From assembly GCF_001655005.1 (NCBI RefSeq), contig NZ_LXET01000029.1, forward strand, positions 62,001 to 126,000: a DNA stretch of 64,000 nt, in the 5' to 3' direction. The notes below the pieces were generated by a model. The model made no database searches, was not told the DNA's origin, and saw only the letters and a program-made list of their open reading frames with translations. Positions 23,265 through 32,261 of the stretch are shown here, piece after piece; position 1 is the first letter of the stretch, and every line of letters begins with the position of its first letter. The position numbers were made by a program, and so were the translations under genes. Source of the DNA: Hafnia paralvei ATCC 29927. GTDB lineage: Bacteria > Pseudomonadota > Gammaproteobacteria > Enterobacterales > Enterobacteriaceae.

Positions 23265-25040
23265 TTAATGGGCCAGTGAACTGATTTCGATCACCGATGG
23301 GGCTGAGTAGTATGCTTCTTCCTGAGTCGCATCGGCCTGTTTGACAAATTTCCAGCGTATATTATGGAATGGCGCCACGCTGCTGCGATGCGCCACGCTA
23401 ATCAGGGTGGTATCTGGCAGTCTTTGATTAAGTAACTGATAAACGCGCTGTTCGGTTTCTTCGTCCAGAGCGCTGGTGGCTTCGTCAAGATAAAGTACAT
23501 CAGGTTTTATTACCAAGGCACGGGCAAACGACAGGCGCTGCTGCTCGCCGGGAGACAGTTGGTGAGTCCAGTTCGCTCGAATATCCAGTGCTTGATGCAG
23601 ATGGTGTAAACGACACGCCTTCAATACCTGTTGCAACTCTTCATCACTAACGCCTTGTGATCCGCGTGGATAGCACAGCGCGTCACGCAGTGTGCCAATA
23701 GGTAAATAGCTACGCTGTGGCAGGAACAATACGTTTTTCTTGTCGCTGTCCGGCTGCGAAATTTCACCTTGCCCATAAGGCCAAACTCCGGCGATCGCGC
23801 GTAACAGCGTTGATTTACCACAGCCTGAAGGGCCAGTGATAAGGATTTTATCACCACGGCGTGCGTGTAAATTAACATGGCTGAAGAGTTCACGCCCCTG
23901 ATGCAGGCACAGAGAAAGATCGCGCGCAATCAGCGAATCATCGCTATCGGTGGTGATCGTGCGGGAAATATTATTGGGCTGCTGCTCAATTGCAGAGATG
24001 GCCGCATTGAAGCCCGCTAAACGGTTGACACAGGCTTTCCATGATGCCAAATCGGTAAACGCACCAATGAACCACGACAGCGCTCCCTGAACCTGTCCAA
24101 ATGCGGAAGCCACCTGCATCAATGTGCCAAGCTGAATAGCGTTTGAGAAATAGCGTGGTGATGCGACCAAAATGGGGAAAATATTGGCGAACTGATCGTA
24201 AAACGTTGAAGCGACGTTCAAACGTTTGGTTAGGCGCATGATCGACCACCAGTTGCTACGGATATTTTCAAATTGACCGCTGAGCTGGTTTTTTTCCTGT
24301 TGTTCGCCATGATAAAGCGCAATCGGGTCGGCGTTATCACGGATACGGATCAGGCCGAAACGGAAGTTCGCTTCAAAGCGCTCTTGGTCGAAACTTAGCC
24401 CAACCAGTGGACGTCCAATCCACCAAATCAATACCGAGCCCATGCCCGCATACAACAGCGCAAACCACACCATATAGCCGGGAATAACGAACTCATGGTC
24501 ACTGAGCATAAATGAAATTGAACCGCTAACGCTCCACAGAATTGCGACAAAGGAAAACAGCGTCACCAGACTGGAGAGTAACCCAAGGCTTAATGATAGG
24601 GTGCCGTTGGTCAGCGCGTTTAAATCCTGAGATATACGCTGATCGGGGTTATCAATGGTCTGCTGAATTTCCGTGTGGTAATAGGCTTGATGGGACAGCC
24701 ATTTACTCATGTATTTCTCAGTCATCCAGCGACGCCAGAGCATTTGTAGCCCCTGTGTCAGATAGATCCGATAGATGGCAATGATGATGAAGATCACCGC
24801 CAGATAGCTAAATCGGATTAACTGCGCCTTAAACACGGCGTAGTTGCGATTTTGCAACGCATCGTAAAAAACGCGGTTCCATTCGTTGAACAAAACGTTG
24901 ATATAAACGCCTGCCAGCGTGAGAGCGATAATCGCAATGAGTCGAGTCCAGGCGCTGACTTTTTCTTCAGAAACCCAATAGGGCTTAATGAGCTGCCACA
25001 CTTCTGACCAGTGTGTTGTTCGGTGAAGAGGTTGCTGCAT
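23265..25040 (-). CDS. SbmA/BacA-type ABC transporter (YddA-like)
   Basis: Fusion of a six-helix SbmA/BacA-like permease (residues 1 to about 350) with a C-terminal ATPase, 591 residues; the E. coli homologue YddA is 561. Permease landmarks are F-N-E-W-N-R-V-F-Y-D-A-L-Q and N-P-D-Q-R-I-S-Q-D. The ATPase has Walker A G-P-S-G-C-G-K-S-T, signature L-S-P-G-E-Q-Q-R-L and Walker B V-L-Y-L-D-E-A-T-S-A-L-D. Relatives move peptides, vitamin B12 or very-long-chain acyl compounds; the substrate here is unknown. The frame extends to a TTG at 25070, but the ATG at 25040, with AGGA upstream, is more likely. It is separated from upstream yeaH by a terminator. Confidence 0.85.
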   Translation of the reverse strand: MQQPLHRTTHWSEVWQLIKPYWVSEEKVSAWTRLIAIIALTLAGVYINVLFNEWNRVFYDALQNRNYAVFKAQLIRFSYLAVIFIIIAIYRIYLTQGLQMLWRRWMTEKYMSKWLSHQAYYHTEIQQTIDNPDQRISQDLNALTNGTLSLSLGLLSSLVTLFSFVAILWSVSGSISFMLSDHEFVIPGYMVWFALLYAGMGSVLIWWIGRPLVGLSFDQERFEANFRFGLIRIRDNADPIALYHGEQQEKNQLSGQFENIRSNWWSIMRLTKRLNVASTFYDQFANIFPILVASPRYFSNAIQLGTLMQVASAFGQVQGALSWFIGAFTDLASWKACVNRLAGFNAAISAIEQQPNNISRTITTDSDDSLIARDLSLCLHQGRELFSHVNLHARRGDKILITGPSGCGKSTLLRAIAGVWPYGQGEISQPDSDKKNVLFLPQRSYLPIGTLRDALCYPRGSQGVSDEELQQVLKACRLHHLHQALDIRANWTHQLSPGEQQRLSFARALVIKPDVLYLDEATSALDEETEQRVYQLLNQRLPDTTLISVAHRSSVAPFHNIRWKFVKQADATQEEAYYSAPSVIEISSLAH

Positions 25041-25151
25041 AAGACGATATTCCTGATGCAAAAGTGACAAAAAAACTGTTCTCTAGATTGTGACAGACAG
25101 CACAATCTCACAAATGTTCAGTTGTAAATGAAGGTGTCAGGGGAGACAGAA

Positions 25152-25196
25152 CAGAAAACCGCCAACGACATGATCTGCTGCGTTGGCGGTTTGGGG
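25152..25196 (-). terminator. Terminator of yeaH
   Basis: Perfect 12-bp stem AAACCGCCAACG / CGTTGGCGGTTT (25156-25167 and 25181-25192), running into TTTTC on the minus strand, just past the yeaH stop. Confidence 0.8.
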
Positions 25197-25199
25197 GAT

Positions 25200-26477
25200 T
25201 CAGTTCTTATTGACTTGAGCCTGAAACAGTTCTCTGAATACCGGGTAGATATCGTCAGGTTCTCGGATATGCTGCATCGCAAAGTTCTCAAAACGTTGTT
25301 GGAGACCTTCGTATTCACGCCATAGCGTTTGGTGCGCTCGGCGGGTGATTTCGATGTAGCTGTAATACCGCACCTGCGGTAGCAATTTATTTGCCAGTAG
25401 CTCAGAGCAGAGCGGTGAGTCATCGGCCCAGTTATCGCCGTCGGATGCTTGCGCCGCGTAAACGTTCCACTCGGCCGAGTTGTAACGCTCGCGTACAATT
25501 TCATCCATCAGTTTCAGCGCGCTTGAGACAATTGTGCCACCGGTTTCCTGCGAGTAGAAAAACTCCTGTTCGTCTACTTCTTTGGCTTGAGTGTGGTGGC
25601 GGATATACACGACATCCACGTTTTTATAGGTTCGGCTCAAGAATAAATAGAGCAGGATGTAAAAACGCTTCGCCATATCTTTCGTGGCTTGATCCATAGA
25701 ACCGGAGACGTCCATCAGGCAAAACATCACCGCCTGACTGGAGGGCTCAGGTCGACGCTCGTAGTTTTTGTAGCGTAAGTCGAATGTATCGATAAACGGA
25801 ACCCGGTCGATACGTTGACGCAGATCCGCAATCTCTTTACGAATACGCTCTTCTTCCAGCAGTTGTGCCGGTTCGCTATGACGTAACTGCTCCAGCACGT
25901 TCTCCAATTCATGCAATTCGCGCCGTTTTCCTGCCGTCATTGCCGTGCGACGTGCTAAGGAGTTTTGTAATGAACGTACCACGCTGATATTGGCAGGTAC
26001 GCCATTTGAGGTAAAACCTGAACGATGGGTTTTATACTCAGTCAGCTGTTTGTATTGATTCTTCCGTAAATTAGGCAGCGCTAAATCTTCGAACAGAAGA
26101 TCCAGATATTCGTCTTTGGAAATCTGAAAAACGAATTCGTCTTCACCTTCGCCGTCTTTACTTGCTTCACCTTGGCCACTTCCGCCACCGCCGCCTCCGC
26201 CTTGTGGGCGTTCAATGCGATCGTTTTGTACAAAATGGTCATTGCCTGGATGGACGCGATGACGCTCGCCACCACGTCCTTGATGAAACATCGGTTCGCT
26301 GATGTCCTCATTGGGAATGGAAACGGATTCTCCGCTCTCAACGTCGGTCACTGAGCGTTTATTTATGGCATCAGCAATGGAATGCTTTATTTGCGACTTA
26401 TAGCGGCGTAAAAAGCGCTGGCGGTTGACCATGCTTTTATTCTTACCGTTCAATCGCCGATCAATGAAATAGGCCAT
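25200..26477 (-). CDS. yeaH: YeaH, DUF444 von Willebrand-like protein
   Basis: Protein of 425 residues, 427 in E. coli. The N-terminus F-I-D-R-R-L-N-G-K-N-K-S is followed by a glycine-rich linker near residue 90. The C-terminal half carries a VWA-like metal site, L-M-D-V-S-G-S-M, and D-G-D-N-W-A-D-D-S. It is the partner of the kinase YeaG; in E. coli both are RpoS- and NtrC-controlled and act in sustained nitrogen starvation. An upstream in-frame start at 26555 exists, but the ATG at 26477 with GGGGGA matches the family start. The 105-bp yeaG-yeaH gap contains a strong hairpin. Confidence 0.95.
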   Translation of the reverse strand: MAYFIDRRLNGKNKSMVNRQRFLRRYKSQIKHSIADAINKRSVTDVESGESVSIPNEDISEPMFHQGRGGERHRVHPGNDHFVQNDRIERPQGGGGGGGSGQGEASKDGEGEDEFVFQISKDEYLDLLFEDLALPNLRKNQYKQLTEYKTHRSGFTSNGVPANISVVRSLQNSLARRTAMTAGKRRELHELENVLEQLRHSEPAQLLEEERIRKEIADLRQRIDRVPFIDTFDLRYKNYERRPEPSSQAVMFCLMDVSGSMDQATKDMAKRFYILLYLFLSRTYKNVDVVYIRHHTQAKEVDEQEFFYSQETGGTIVSSALKLMDEIVRERYNSAEWNVYAAQASDGDNWADDSPLCSELLANKLLPQVRYYSYIEITRRAHQTLWREYEGLQQRFENFAMQHIREPDDIYPVFRELFQAQVNKN

Positions 26478-26542
26478 ATTTCCCCCAAACGACGTTACCG
26501 TCTGAAATACGCCGTAATTTCCCGTCTGCCAACTCGGGTGAG

Positions 26543-26567
26543 CCGTGTCGGCCAATGGTCGACACGG
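26543..26567 (-). other. Intercistronic hairpin between yeaG and yeaH
   Basis: Stem CCGTGTCG / CGACACGG with three further inner pairs, 16 bp after the yeaG stop and without a U-tract. Such a structure may stabilise the yeaG message or reduce read-through into yeaH. Confidence 0.6.
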
Positions 26568-26582
26568 TCTTGGTTACGCGTA

Positions 26583-28517
26583 TTATGATGATTTTCTAAC
26601 TCGCAGATACCACTCGCACAGCAGACGAACCTGCTTGCGGGTATAGCCTTTCTCCATCATACGGTCGACAAAATCGTCGTGTTTCTTCTGCTCATCGGTA
26701 GAAGTTTTGGCATTGAACGAGATAACGGGTAACAGCTCCTCGGTATTGGAGAACATTTTCTTCTCGATAACGGTGCGAAGTTTTTCGTAACTCGTCCAGT
26801 TTGGGTTATGCCCATTATGGCTAGCACGGGCACGCAGCACGAAGTTAACGATTTCATTGCGGAAATCTTTCGGATTGCTAATACCCGCGGGTTTTTCAAT
26901 TTTCTCCAGCTCAGCGTTCAGTGACTCACGGTCAAACAGTTGGCCGGTTTCGGGGTCGCGATACTCTTGATCTTGAATCCAGAAATCGGCGTAGGTGACA
27001 TAGCGGTCAAAGATATTTTGACCGTATTCAGAATAAGATTCCAAATACGCGGTCTGGATCTCTTTGCCGATGAACTCGACGTATTTCGGGATCAGATAAC
27101 CCTTAAGGTGCTCAAGGTATTTCTCTGCGACATCCTGTGGGAACTGTTCACGCTCAACCTGCTGTTCAAGAACATAGAACAGATGAACCGGGTTGGCGGC
27201 CACTTCGGCATGATCGAAGTTGAATACGCGTGACAGGATCTTAAAGGCGAAACGCGTCGAAAGACCGTTCATCCCTTCGTCCACGCCCGCATAGTCACGG
27301 TACTCCTGATATGACTTGGCTTTGGGGTCGGTATCTTTCAGGCTTTCGCCGTCATACACCCGCATTTTTGAATAGATGCTGGAGTTCTCGGGTTCTTTCA
27401 AACGAGACAAGATTGAGAAACGAGCCAGCGTTTCCAGCGTACCGGGGGCGCACGGCGCATGATCCAACTCACTGTTGTTAAGCAGTTTGTCGTAGATTTT
27501 CATCTCTTCGGAGACGCGCAGGCAGTAAGGCACTTTGACGATGTAAACACGGTCAAGGAATGCCTCGTTGTTTTTGTTGTTACGGAACGTCACCCATTCT
27601 GATTCGTTTGAGTGCGCCAAAATAATGCCGTTAAACGGCAGGGCGGAAATGCCTTCGGTGCCGTTGTAGTTGCCTTCCTGAGTAGCGGTCAGCAACGGAT
27701 GCAGCACTTTGATTGGCGCTTTGAACATTTCCACGAATTCCATCATCCCTTGGTTTGCACGGCATAGCGCACCGGAATAACCATAGGCATCAGGATCGTT
27801 CTGGGCATGATTTTCGAGTTTACGAATATCAACTTTACCCACCAGCGCAGAGATATCTTGGTTGTTTTCATCGCCGGGTTCGGTTTTCGCAATGGCAATC
27901 TGTTCCAAAATAGACGGCCAGACTTTAACCACTTTAAATTTGGTAATATCGCCACCAAAGTCATGCAGGCGTTTTGCTGCCCACGGCGACATGATGGTGC
28001 CGAGATAGCGTGGAGGAATGCCATACTCTTTATTCAGAATATTGGCGTCCTCTTGAGGATTGAACAGGCATAGCGGATGATCGTTAACCGGACTCCGTTC
28101 GCCGTTGGCGCTCAGAACATAAATTGGAACTCGCTGCATCAACGCTTTGAGACGTTCAGCCAGAGATGATTTACCACCGCCGACCGGCCCCAGTAGATAC
28201 AAGATTTGTTTTTTCTCTTCCAGACCTTGTGCGGCATGCTTTAGATACGCCACGATTTGTTCAATGGCTTCTTCCATGCCATAGAATTCTTCAAAAGCAG
28301 GGTAGCGGGCTATGACCCGGTTTGAGAACAAACGCGACATGCGGGACTCAAGCGCGGTGTCTATCATGGCAGGCTCGCCGATAGCCATTAGCAGACGCTC
28401 AGCGGCGTTAGCATAGGCGCTGCGATCCTGGCGGCAGATGGTAAGGAAATCCTGCAGAGTGAACTCTTCGTCCTTGGCAGCTTCGTAACGCTGGCGATAG
28501 TGGTCAAATATGTTCAT
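26583..28517 (-). CDS. yeaG: PrkA-type serine protein kinase YeaG
   Basis: Protein of 644 residues, identical in length to E. coli YeaG. An AAA+ domain (PrkA) has its P-loop at residues 110-118 (G-P-V-G-G-G-K-S-S), followed by a C-terminal PrkA kinase-like domain with R-V-F-N-F-D-H-A and H-N-P-N-W-T-S-Y-E-K. YeaG autophosphorylates and phosphorylates casein in vitro, and is linked to stress survival and nitrogen starvation. It is first gene of a yeaG-yeaH operon. Upstream, 40-82 nt before the ATG, an inverted repeat GTAACAGT / ACTGTTAC (28557-28564, 28592-28599) could form a leader hairpin or operator. Confidence 0.96.
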   Translation of the reverse strand: MNIFDHYRQRYEAAKDEEFTLQDFLTICRQDRSAYANAAERLLMAIGEPAMIDTALESRMSRLFSNRVIARYPAFEEFYGMEEAIEQIVAYLKHAAQGLEEKKQILYLLGPVGGGKSSLAERLKALMQRVPIYVLSANGERSPVNDHPLCLFNPQEDANILNKEYGIPPRYLGTIMSPWAAKRLHDFGGDITKFKVVKVWPSILEQIAIAKTEPGDENNQDISALVGKVDIRKLENHAQNDPDAYGYSGALCRANQGMMEFVEMFKAPIKVLHPLLTATQEGNYNGTEGISALPFNGIILAHSNESEWVTFRNNKNNEAFLDRVYIVKVPYCLRVSEEMKIYDKLLNNSELDHAPCAPGTLETLARFSILSRLKEPENSSIYSKMRVYDGESLKDTDPKAKSYQEYRDYAGVDEGMNGLSTRFAFKILSRVFNFDHAEVAANPVHLFYVLEQQVEREQFPQDVAEKYLEHLKGYLIPKYVEFIGKEIQTAYLESYSEYGQNIFDRYVTYADFWIQDQEYRDPETGQLFDRESLNAELEKIEKPAGISNPKDFRNEIVNFVLRARASHNGHNPNWTSYEKLRTVIEKKMFSNTEELLPVISFNAKTSTDEQKKHDDFVDRMMEKGYTRKQVRLLCEWYLRVRKSS

Positions 28518-28988
28518 AGCGATGCCCGTCCTGATAAAATGGTTGGGAACAAAAAAGTAACAGTCTTCATTTTGGGGGTTAAAATTTTGAAACTGTTACC
28601 ATATTGTTATGATCGGCTTTCCTCAGTTGGTCAAGTTACGGACAGACAAGATTTGCATATGTGTTTTCGGCGCTTTGAAAAGTATTCAGATATAAATGCT
28701 GGATAAACTTGAGTAAAAAGCGATAAATCCAGCATTTAAGATGAAAAAAATACAAGACTGCCAATATTTTCGCCGAATCCGCTACGACAAATATTTATTT
28801 ATGCTATTGACGTTATAAGAAATATACAAAATGGCGGCGATAATGAGCCGTTTTTCGGTATAGCCTGTTTGATAGGGTTAATGATTCCGAATGTTCAAAC
28901 AATTTTGTAAAAAATCGACTTAAAACAAGTTTTTGGTCTACAATCAGCGCGTTGTTTATAGACTATTTAGTTAGGGACAAGAAAAAAC
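28518..28988. other. 471-bp yeaG-mipA divergent intergenic region
   Basis: AT-rich, no gene. The only clear structure is the GTAACAGT / ACTGTTAC inverted repeat at 28557-28599 near yeaG. I looked for a sigma-54 motif (TGGCAC-N5-TTGC) reading toward yeaG and did not see a convincing one. Confidence 0.45.
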
Positions 28989-29732
28989 GTGAAAACATTA
29001 AAATTAACTACGCTAGGGCTATTAGTACTGGCAGCGACAAGTGCTGCACAGGCTGGAACCTGGTCATTGGGCGCATCAGCTTTAGTGAGTCCAGATCCTT
29101 ATCGCGGCAATAACGATCGCGTATATCCTGTTCCAATTATTAACTATGAAGGCGATGATTTTTATTTCCGCAGTCTGACCGCAGGTTACTACCTGTGGAA
29201 GGATGAGCAGAATCAGCTGAGCGTAATGGCTTTCTATAACCCGCTGCATTTCAAAGCAAGCGACAGCGACGATCGTCACATGAAACAGCTGAGCAACCGT
29301 CACTCAACCGTGATGGCTGGTGTTTCTTATACGCATAAAGAAGACTGGGGCTCTATCCGTACCTCATTTGCTGGTGACATTCTGGATAACAGCAACGGCT
29401 TAATTGCTGATGCTGCGTATCTATTCCCGATCACCGCAGGTGCATGGTCGTTCACGCCGGGCGCGGGTGTAACATGGAATAGCGCTAACCAGAACGATTA
29501 CTACTTCGGCGTTAGCGGCAGCGAGTCTAACCGTAGCGGCTACAAGCGTTATACGGCTGACGATAGCTGGAACCCATACGTTGAATTAACCGCTCGTTAT
29601 CAGATTAACAGCAGTTGGAACGCATTCTTTACTGGCCGCTATATCCGTCTGAGCGATGAAGTTAAAGACAGCCCAATGATTGATAAGAGCTACAGCGGTC
29701 TGCTGTGGACGGGTGTGACATACACCTTCTAA
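28989..29732 (+). CDS. mipA: MltA-interacting protein MipA (OmpV family)
   Basis: Outer-membrane beta-barrel scaffold protein of 247 residues that links the lytic transglycosylase MltA to PBP1B in E. coli. The signal peptide is cleaved after A-Q-A (residue 22); the mature start G-T-W-S-L-G-A-S-A and the final V-T-Y-T-F with terminal Phe fit an outer-membrane barrel. The start codon is GTG at 28989, giving M-K-T-L-K-L as expected; the upstream AGGGACAAG is purine-rich but distant. The order mipA, yeaD, gapA, msrB, yeaC with neighbouring yeaGH is conserved with E. coli. Confidence 0.94.
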   Translation: MKTLKLTTLGLLVLAATSAAQAGTWSLGASALVSPDPYRGNNDRVYPVPIINYEGDDFYFRSLTAGYYLWKDEQNQLSVMAFYNPLHFKASDSDDRHMKQLSNRHSTVMAGVSYTHKEDWGSIRTSFAGDILDNSNGLIADAAYLFPITAGAWSFTPGAGVTWNSANQNDYYFGVSGSESNRSGYKRYTADDSWNPYVELTARYQINSSWNAFFTGRYIRLSDEVKDSPMIDKSYSGLLWTGVTYTF

Positions 29733-29767
29733 TCAGGCGATTGGATACGAAACGACTCGTAAATAAC

Positions 29768-29794
29768 AAGGGACGCATTGAGCGTCCCTTTTTT
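29768..29794 (+). terminator. Terminator of mipA
   Basis: Stem AAGGGACGC / GCGTCCCTT with a 5-nt loop followed by six T, 35 bp after the mipA stop and before the convergent yeaD. Confidence 0.9.
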
Positions 29795-29813
29795 GTCAGT
29801 GAGTCACGTCGGA

Positions 29814-30701
29814 TTAACGAAGCGCGTGAGTACGCAGCGTGACAGAGAGGCGAGTCGGGTTATCGACGGAAGCTTTGAGCGGGCTAGTGACATGCGCAGT
29901 TTCGACACAGACCATGGTTTTGTAACCGTCGTTTGGCATGTCGGCCATGCTTACAGAGAGTTCAGACCATGGATTCCACGCGACAACATCGGTGTTGTTG
30001 TGGTGGTGTACTTCAATCACGCGCTGCAGCGCTTTATCGGTAATGACGCTAAAAGGTTCTGGTGCAGTATAAATGCGGTCAGTACGAGTAGCAAAAGTGA
30101 GGTTGCCTTGCTGTTCTCCCGTACCTGAGTTGACTTTATCGATATACGGAGTGCCTAAGCCACTCACGTCAACACGCGTAATATCACCGATATTGAAGTA
30201 GGTGTGCAGCGCTGCGGCATAATCATACTCGCCGTGAGACTCCAACTCCATCTCACATTCTGCGCCTAGCTTGTAGCGGGCAATCAGGCAAAAATCATGC
30301 GGCCAATATTTTTTACTTTCAGGGCTTTGCTCAAGCGTGAAGGTTAAGATTACGCCATTCTCATCTTCGTCATGTGCAGTTAATGTCCACGGCAGATTAC
30401 GAGCGAAACCGTGCGCAGGTTGTCCTGCAGGGCCAAACCACGGCCAACAGATTGGAATACCGCCGCGAATAGCTACACCATTTTTGAATGCAGATTCACT
30501 GCTCAGCCATAAAACAGGTTTCTCGCCGGACGGTTGCCACGTCAGTAAATGTGCGCCTTGCAAGGTAACCGCAGCACGTACTTTCGGATGATTAACCACG
30601 ACAACGGGCAGTTCGTCGATCTGGCGTTGGGAAATATAGGGAGTGATTTGTTCTTGAACGGGCAGGGAGAAGATCTTTTCAGACAGATTTTGCTGTGACA
30701 T
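29814..30701 (-). CDS. yeaD: Glucose-6-phosphate 1-epimerase YeaD
   Basis: Aldose 1-epimerase-fold hexose-6-phosphate mutarotase of 295 residues, 294 in E. coli, that interconverts alpha and beta glucose 6-phosphate. Family blocks are L-Q-G-A-H-L-L-T-W-Q-P, G-V-A-I-R-G-G-I-P-I-C-W-P-W-F-G, the catalytic-histidine region H-G-F-A-R, and A-L-H-T-Y-F-N. The glutamate base lies in V-C-V-E-T-A. The ATG at 30701, with AAGG 8 nt upstream, is preferred over one five codons earlier. It follows gapA in the same direction with a gapA terminator between, so a partial read-through arrangement is likely. Confidence 0.92.
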   Translation of the reverse strand: MSQQNLSEKIFSLPVQEQITPYISQRQIDELPVVVVNHPKVRAAVTLQGAHLLTWQPSGEKPVLWLSSESAFKNGVAIRGGIPICWPWFGPAGQPAHGFARNLPWTLTAHDEDENGVILTFTLEQSPESKKYWPHDFCLIARYKLGAECEMELESHGEYDYAAALHTYFNIGDITRVDVSGLGTPYIDKVNSGTGEQQGNLTFATRTDRIYTAPEPFSVITDKALQRVIEVHHHNNTDVVAWNPWSELSVSMADMPNDGYKTMVCVETAHVTSPLKASVDNPTRLSVTLRTHALR

Positions 30702-30734
30702 TAGATTGGCCTTCATATGCTAGGTGCAAAAACC

Positions 30735-30762
30735 AAAAAAAAGGGCGACACGAATGTCGCCC
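30735..30762 (-). terminator. Terminator of gapA
   Basis: Perfect 8-bp stem GGGCGACA / TGTCGCCC with a CGAA tetraloop and eight A on its left (U-tract on the minus strand), 21 bp past the gapA stop and upstream of yeaD. Confidence 0.9.
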
Positions 30763-30783
30763 TCTCATCAGCTTATCACTAAA

Positions 30784-31779
30784 TTATTTAGAGATGTGAG
30801 CGATCAGATCCAGAACTTTGTTTGAGTAGCCAGTTTCGTTATCGTACCAAGAAACCAGTTTCACAAAGTTGTCGTTCAGCGCGATACCCGCTTTAGCATC
30901 GAATACTGAAGTGCAAACTTCGCCGTTGAAGTCAGTAGAAACTACGTCATCTTCGGTGTAACCCAGAATGCCTTTCAGTTCGTTTTCTGAAGCGGCTTTC
31001 ATTGCTGCACAGATGTCTTTGTAAGACGCTGGTTTTTCCAGACGTGCAGTCAGGTCAACAACGGAAACGTTAGGGGTAGGAACGCGGAACGCCATACCAG
31101 TCAGTTTACCGTTCAGCTCAGGGATAACTTTACCTACTGCTTTAGCAGCACCGGTAGAAGAAGGGATGATGTTCTGGGATGCGCCGCGGCCGCCGCGCCA
31201 GTCTTTGTGAGACGGGCCATCAACAGTTTTCTGAGTAGCGGTGGTAGCGTGAACAGTGGTCATCAGCGCTTCAACGATACCGAACTTGTCGTTCAGAACT
31301 TTAGCCAGTGGAGCCAGGCAGTTAGTGGTGCAAGATGCGTTAGAAACGATATCTTGGCCAGCGTAAGTTTTATCGTTTACACCCATAACGAACATAGGGG
31401 TGTTGTCTTTAGAAGGACCAGTCAGAACGACTTTCTTAGCACCCGCAGCGATGTGCTTACGTGCAGTTTCGTCAGTCAGGAAAAGGCCGGTAGCTTCAGC
31501 AACAACGTCAACGTTGACTTCGTTCCACTTCAGGTTAGCCGGATCACGTTCTGCGGTAACACGGATAGTTTTGCCGTTAACGACTAAGTGGCCATCTTTA
31601 ACTTCAACAGTGCCGTTGAAACGACCGTGAGTAGAGTCGTACTTCAGCATGTAAGCCATATACTCAGCGTCTAACAGGTCGTTGATTGCAACGATTTCGA
31701 TGTCAGAACGTTCTTGAGCAGCACGGAAAACAATACGGCCGATACGGCCAAAACCGTTGATACCTACTTTGATAGTCAT
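30784..31779 (-). CDS. gapA: Glyceraldehyde-3-phosphate dehydrogenase A
   Basis: Central glycolytic NAD-dependent dehydrogenase, 331 residues as in E. coli. The Rossmann motif G-I-N-G-F-G-R-I-G-R opens the protein. The catalytic pair is Cys150 in S-N-A-S-C-T-T-N-C and His177 in T-T-V-H-A-T-T, counting the initiator Met. Phosphate-binding S-S-T-G-A-A-K-A-V is intact. The frame extends three codons to a GTG, but the ATG at 31779 with GGTGGA upstream is the standard start. An unusually long leader is predicted: an ERIC element lies between the promoters and the ribosome-binding site. Confidence 0.98.
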   Translation of the reverse strand: MTIKVGINGFGRIGRIVFRAAQERSDIEIVAINDLLDAEYMAYMLKYDSTHGRFNGTVEVKDGHLVVNGKTIRVTAERDPANLKWNEVNVDVVAEATGLFLTDETARKHIAAGAKKVVLTGPSKDNTPMFVMGVNDKTYAGQDIVSNASCTTNCLAPLAKVLNDKFGIVEALMTTVHATTATQKTVDGPSHKDWRGGRGASQNIIPSSTGAAKAVGKVIPELNGKLTGMAFRVPTPNVSVVDLTARLEKPASYKDICAAMKAASENELKGILGYTEDDVVSTDFNGEVCTSVFDAKAGIALNDNFVKLVSWYDNETGYSNKVLDLIAHISK

Positions 31780-31805
31780 ATATTCCACCAGCTATTGGTT
31801 AGTGA

Positions 31806-31932
31806 ATATTCCCGTCCTAATTCACGTTGCATGTGTGTTGGCTGCTTGTGATTACCGAAGTCACTTACTGACGTAAGCGCCTAAAGATTCACTCAGTTGC
31901 CGCCTTCCTGCAACCCGAATTATTTAGGGTAT
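31806..31932 (-). repeat. ERIC element in the gapA leader
   Basis: Full-length copy, 127 bp, with typical ends (ATATTCCCGTCCTAATTCACG on the left, GAATTATTTAGGGTAT on the right) and the core CACTTACTGACGTAAGCGC with GTTGCCGCCTTCCTGCAAC. It starts 26 nt upstream of the gapA ATG and stops 15 nt short of the -10 element of the nearest gapA promoter, so it should be transcribed as part of the 5' leader. Confidence 0.88.
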
Positions 31933-31947
31933 AAAAGGTTGGTTGTA

Positions 31948-31990
31948 AAATTACAAAAACCTTATAAAGCGTCAAGCGGAATCGTGTCAA
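31948..31990 (-). promoter_or_regulatory. Two overlapping sigma-70 promoters of gapA
   Basis: On the minus strand TTGACA (31985-31990) is spaced 17 from TTATAA (31962-31967), and a second TTGACG (31970-31975) is spaced 16 from TAATTT (31948-31953). The surrounding CCGCTTGACG and GGTTTTTGTAATTTTACA resemble the E. coli gapA P1 region as I remember it. Starts near 31940-31955 would give leaders of about 160-175 nt containing the ERIC element. Confidence 0.65.
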
Positions 31991-32112
31991 TTCTTGCTGT
32001 AAATCAAAGCACAAACCTGACACGAACAGTAATTACACGCTCCCAATTAACACTCTTTTCGGATTATACATGGGGGCAGTCCTTTGAGTCTCAATCCATC
32101 TCGACTCTCATT

Positions 32113-32128
32113 TGTGATGCCTGTCACA
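32113..32128. promoter_or_regulatory. CRP site between gapA and msrB
   Basis: TGTGATGCCTGTCACA is a perfect TGTGA-N6-TCACA match. It lies 134 nt before the msrB start and about 170 nt upstream of the gapA promoters. gapA in E. coli is known to have cAMP-CRP-dependent expression, so the site probably serves gapA, msrB or both. Confidence 0.75.
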
Positions 32129-32261
32129 AAAATGAGGCTGCCGCCGCTTCGCTAAACAGTTTAGACCAAAATCGGCTGAACCATTGTTAACTGTTTGTTA
32201 TAATTAATCGCCAAAAAAAGTGAGCGGCAATAAATTAAAACACCTCTTTGAGAACGCACAA

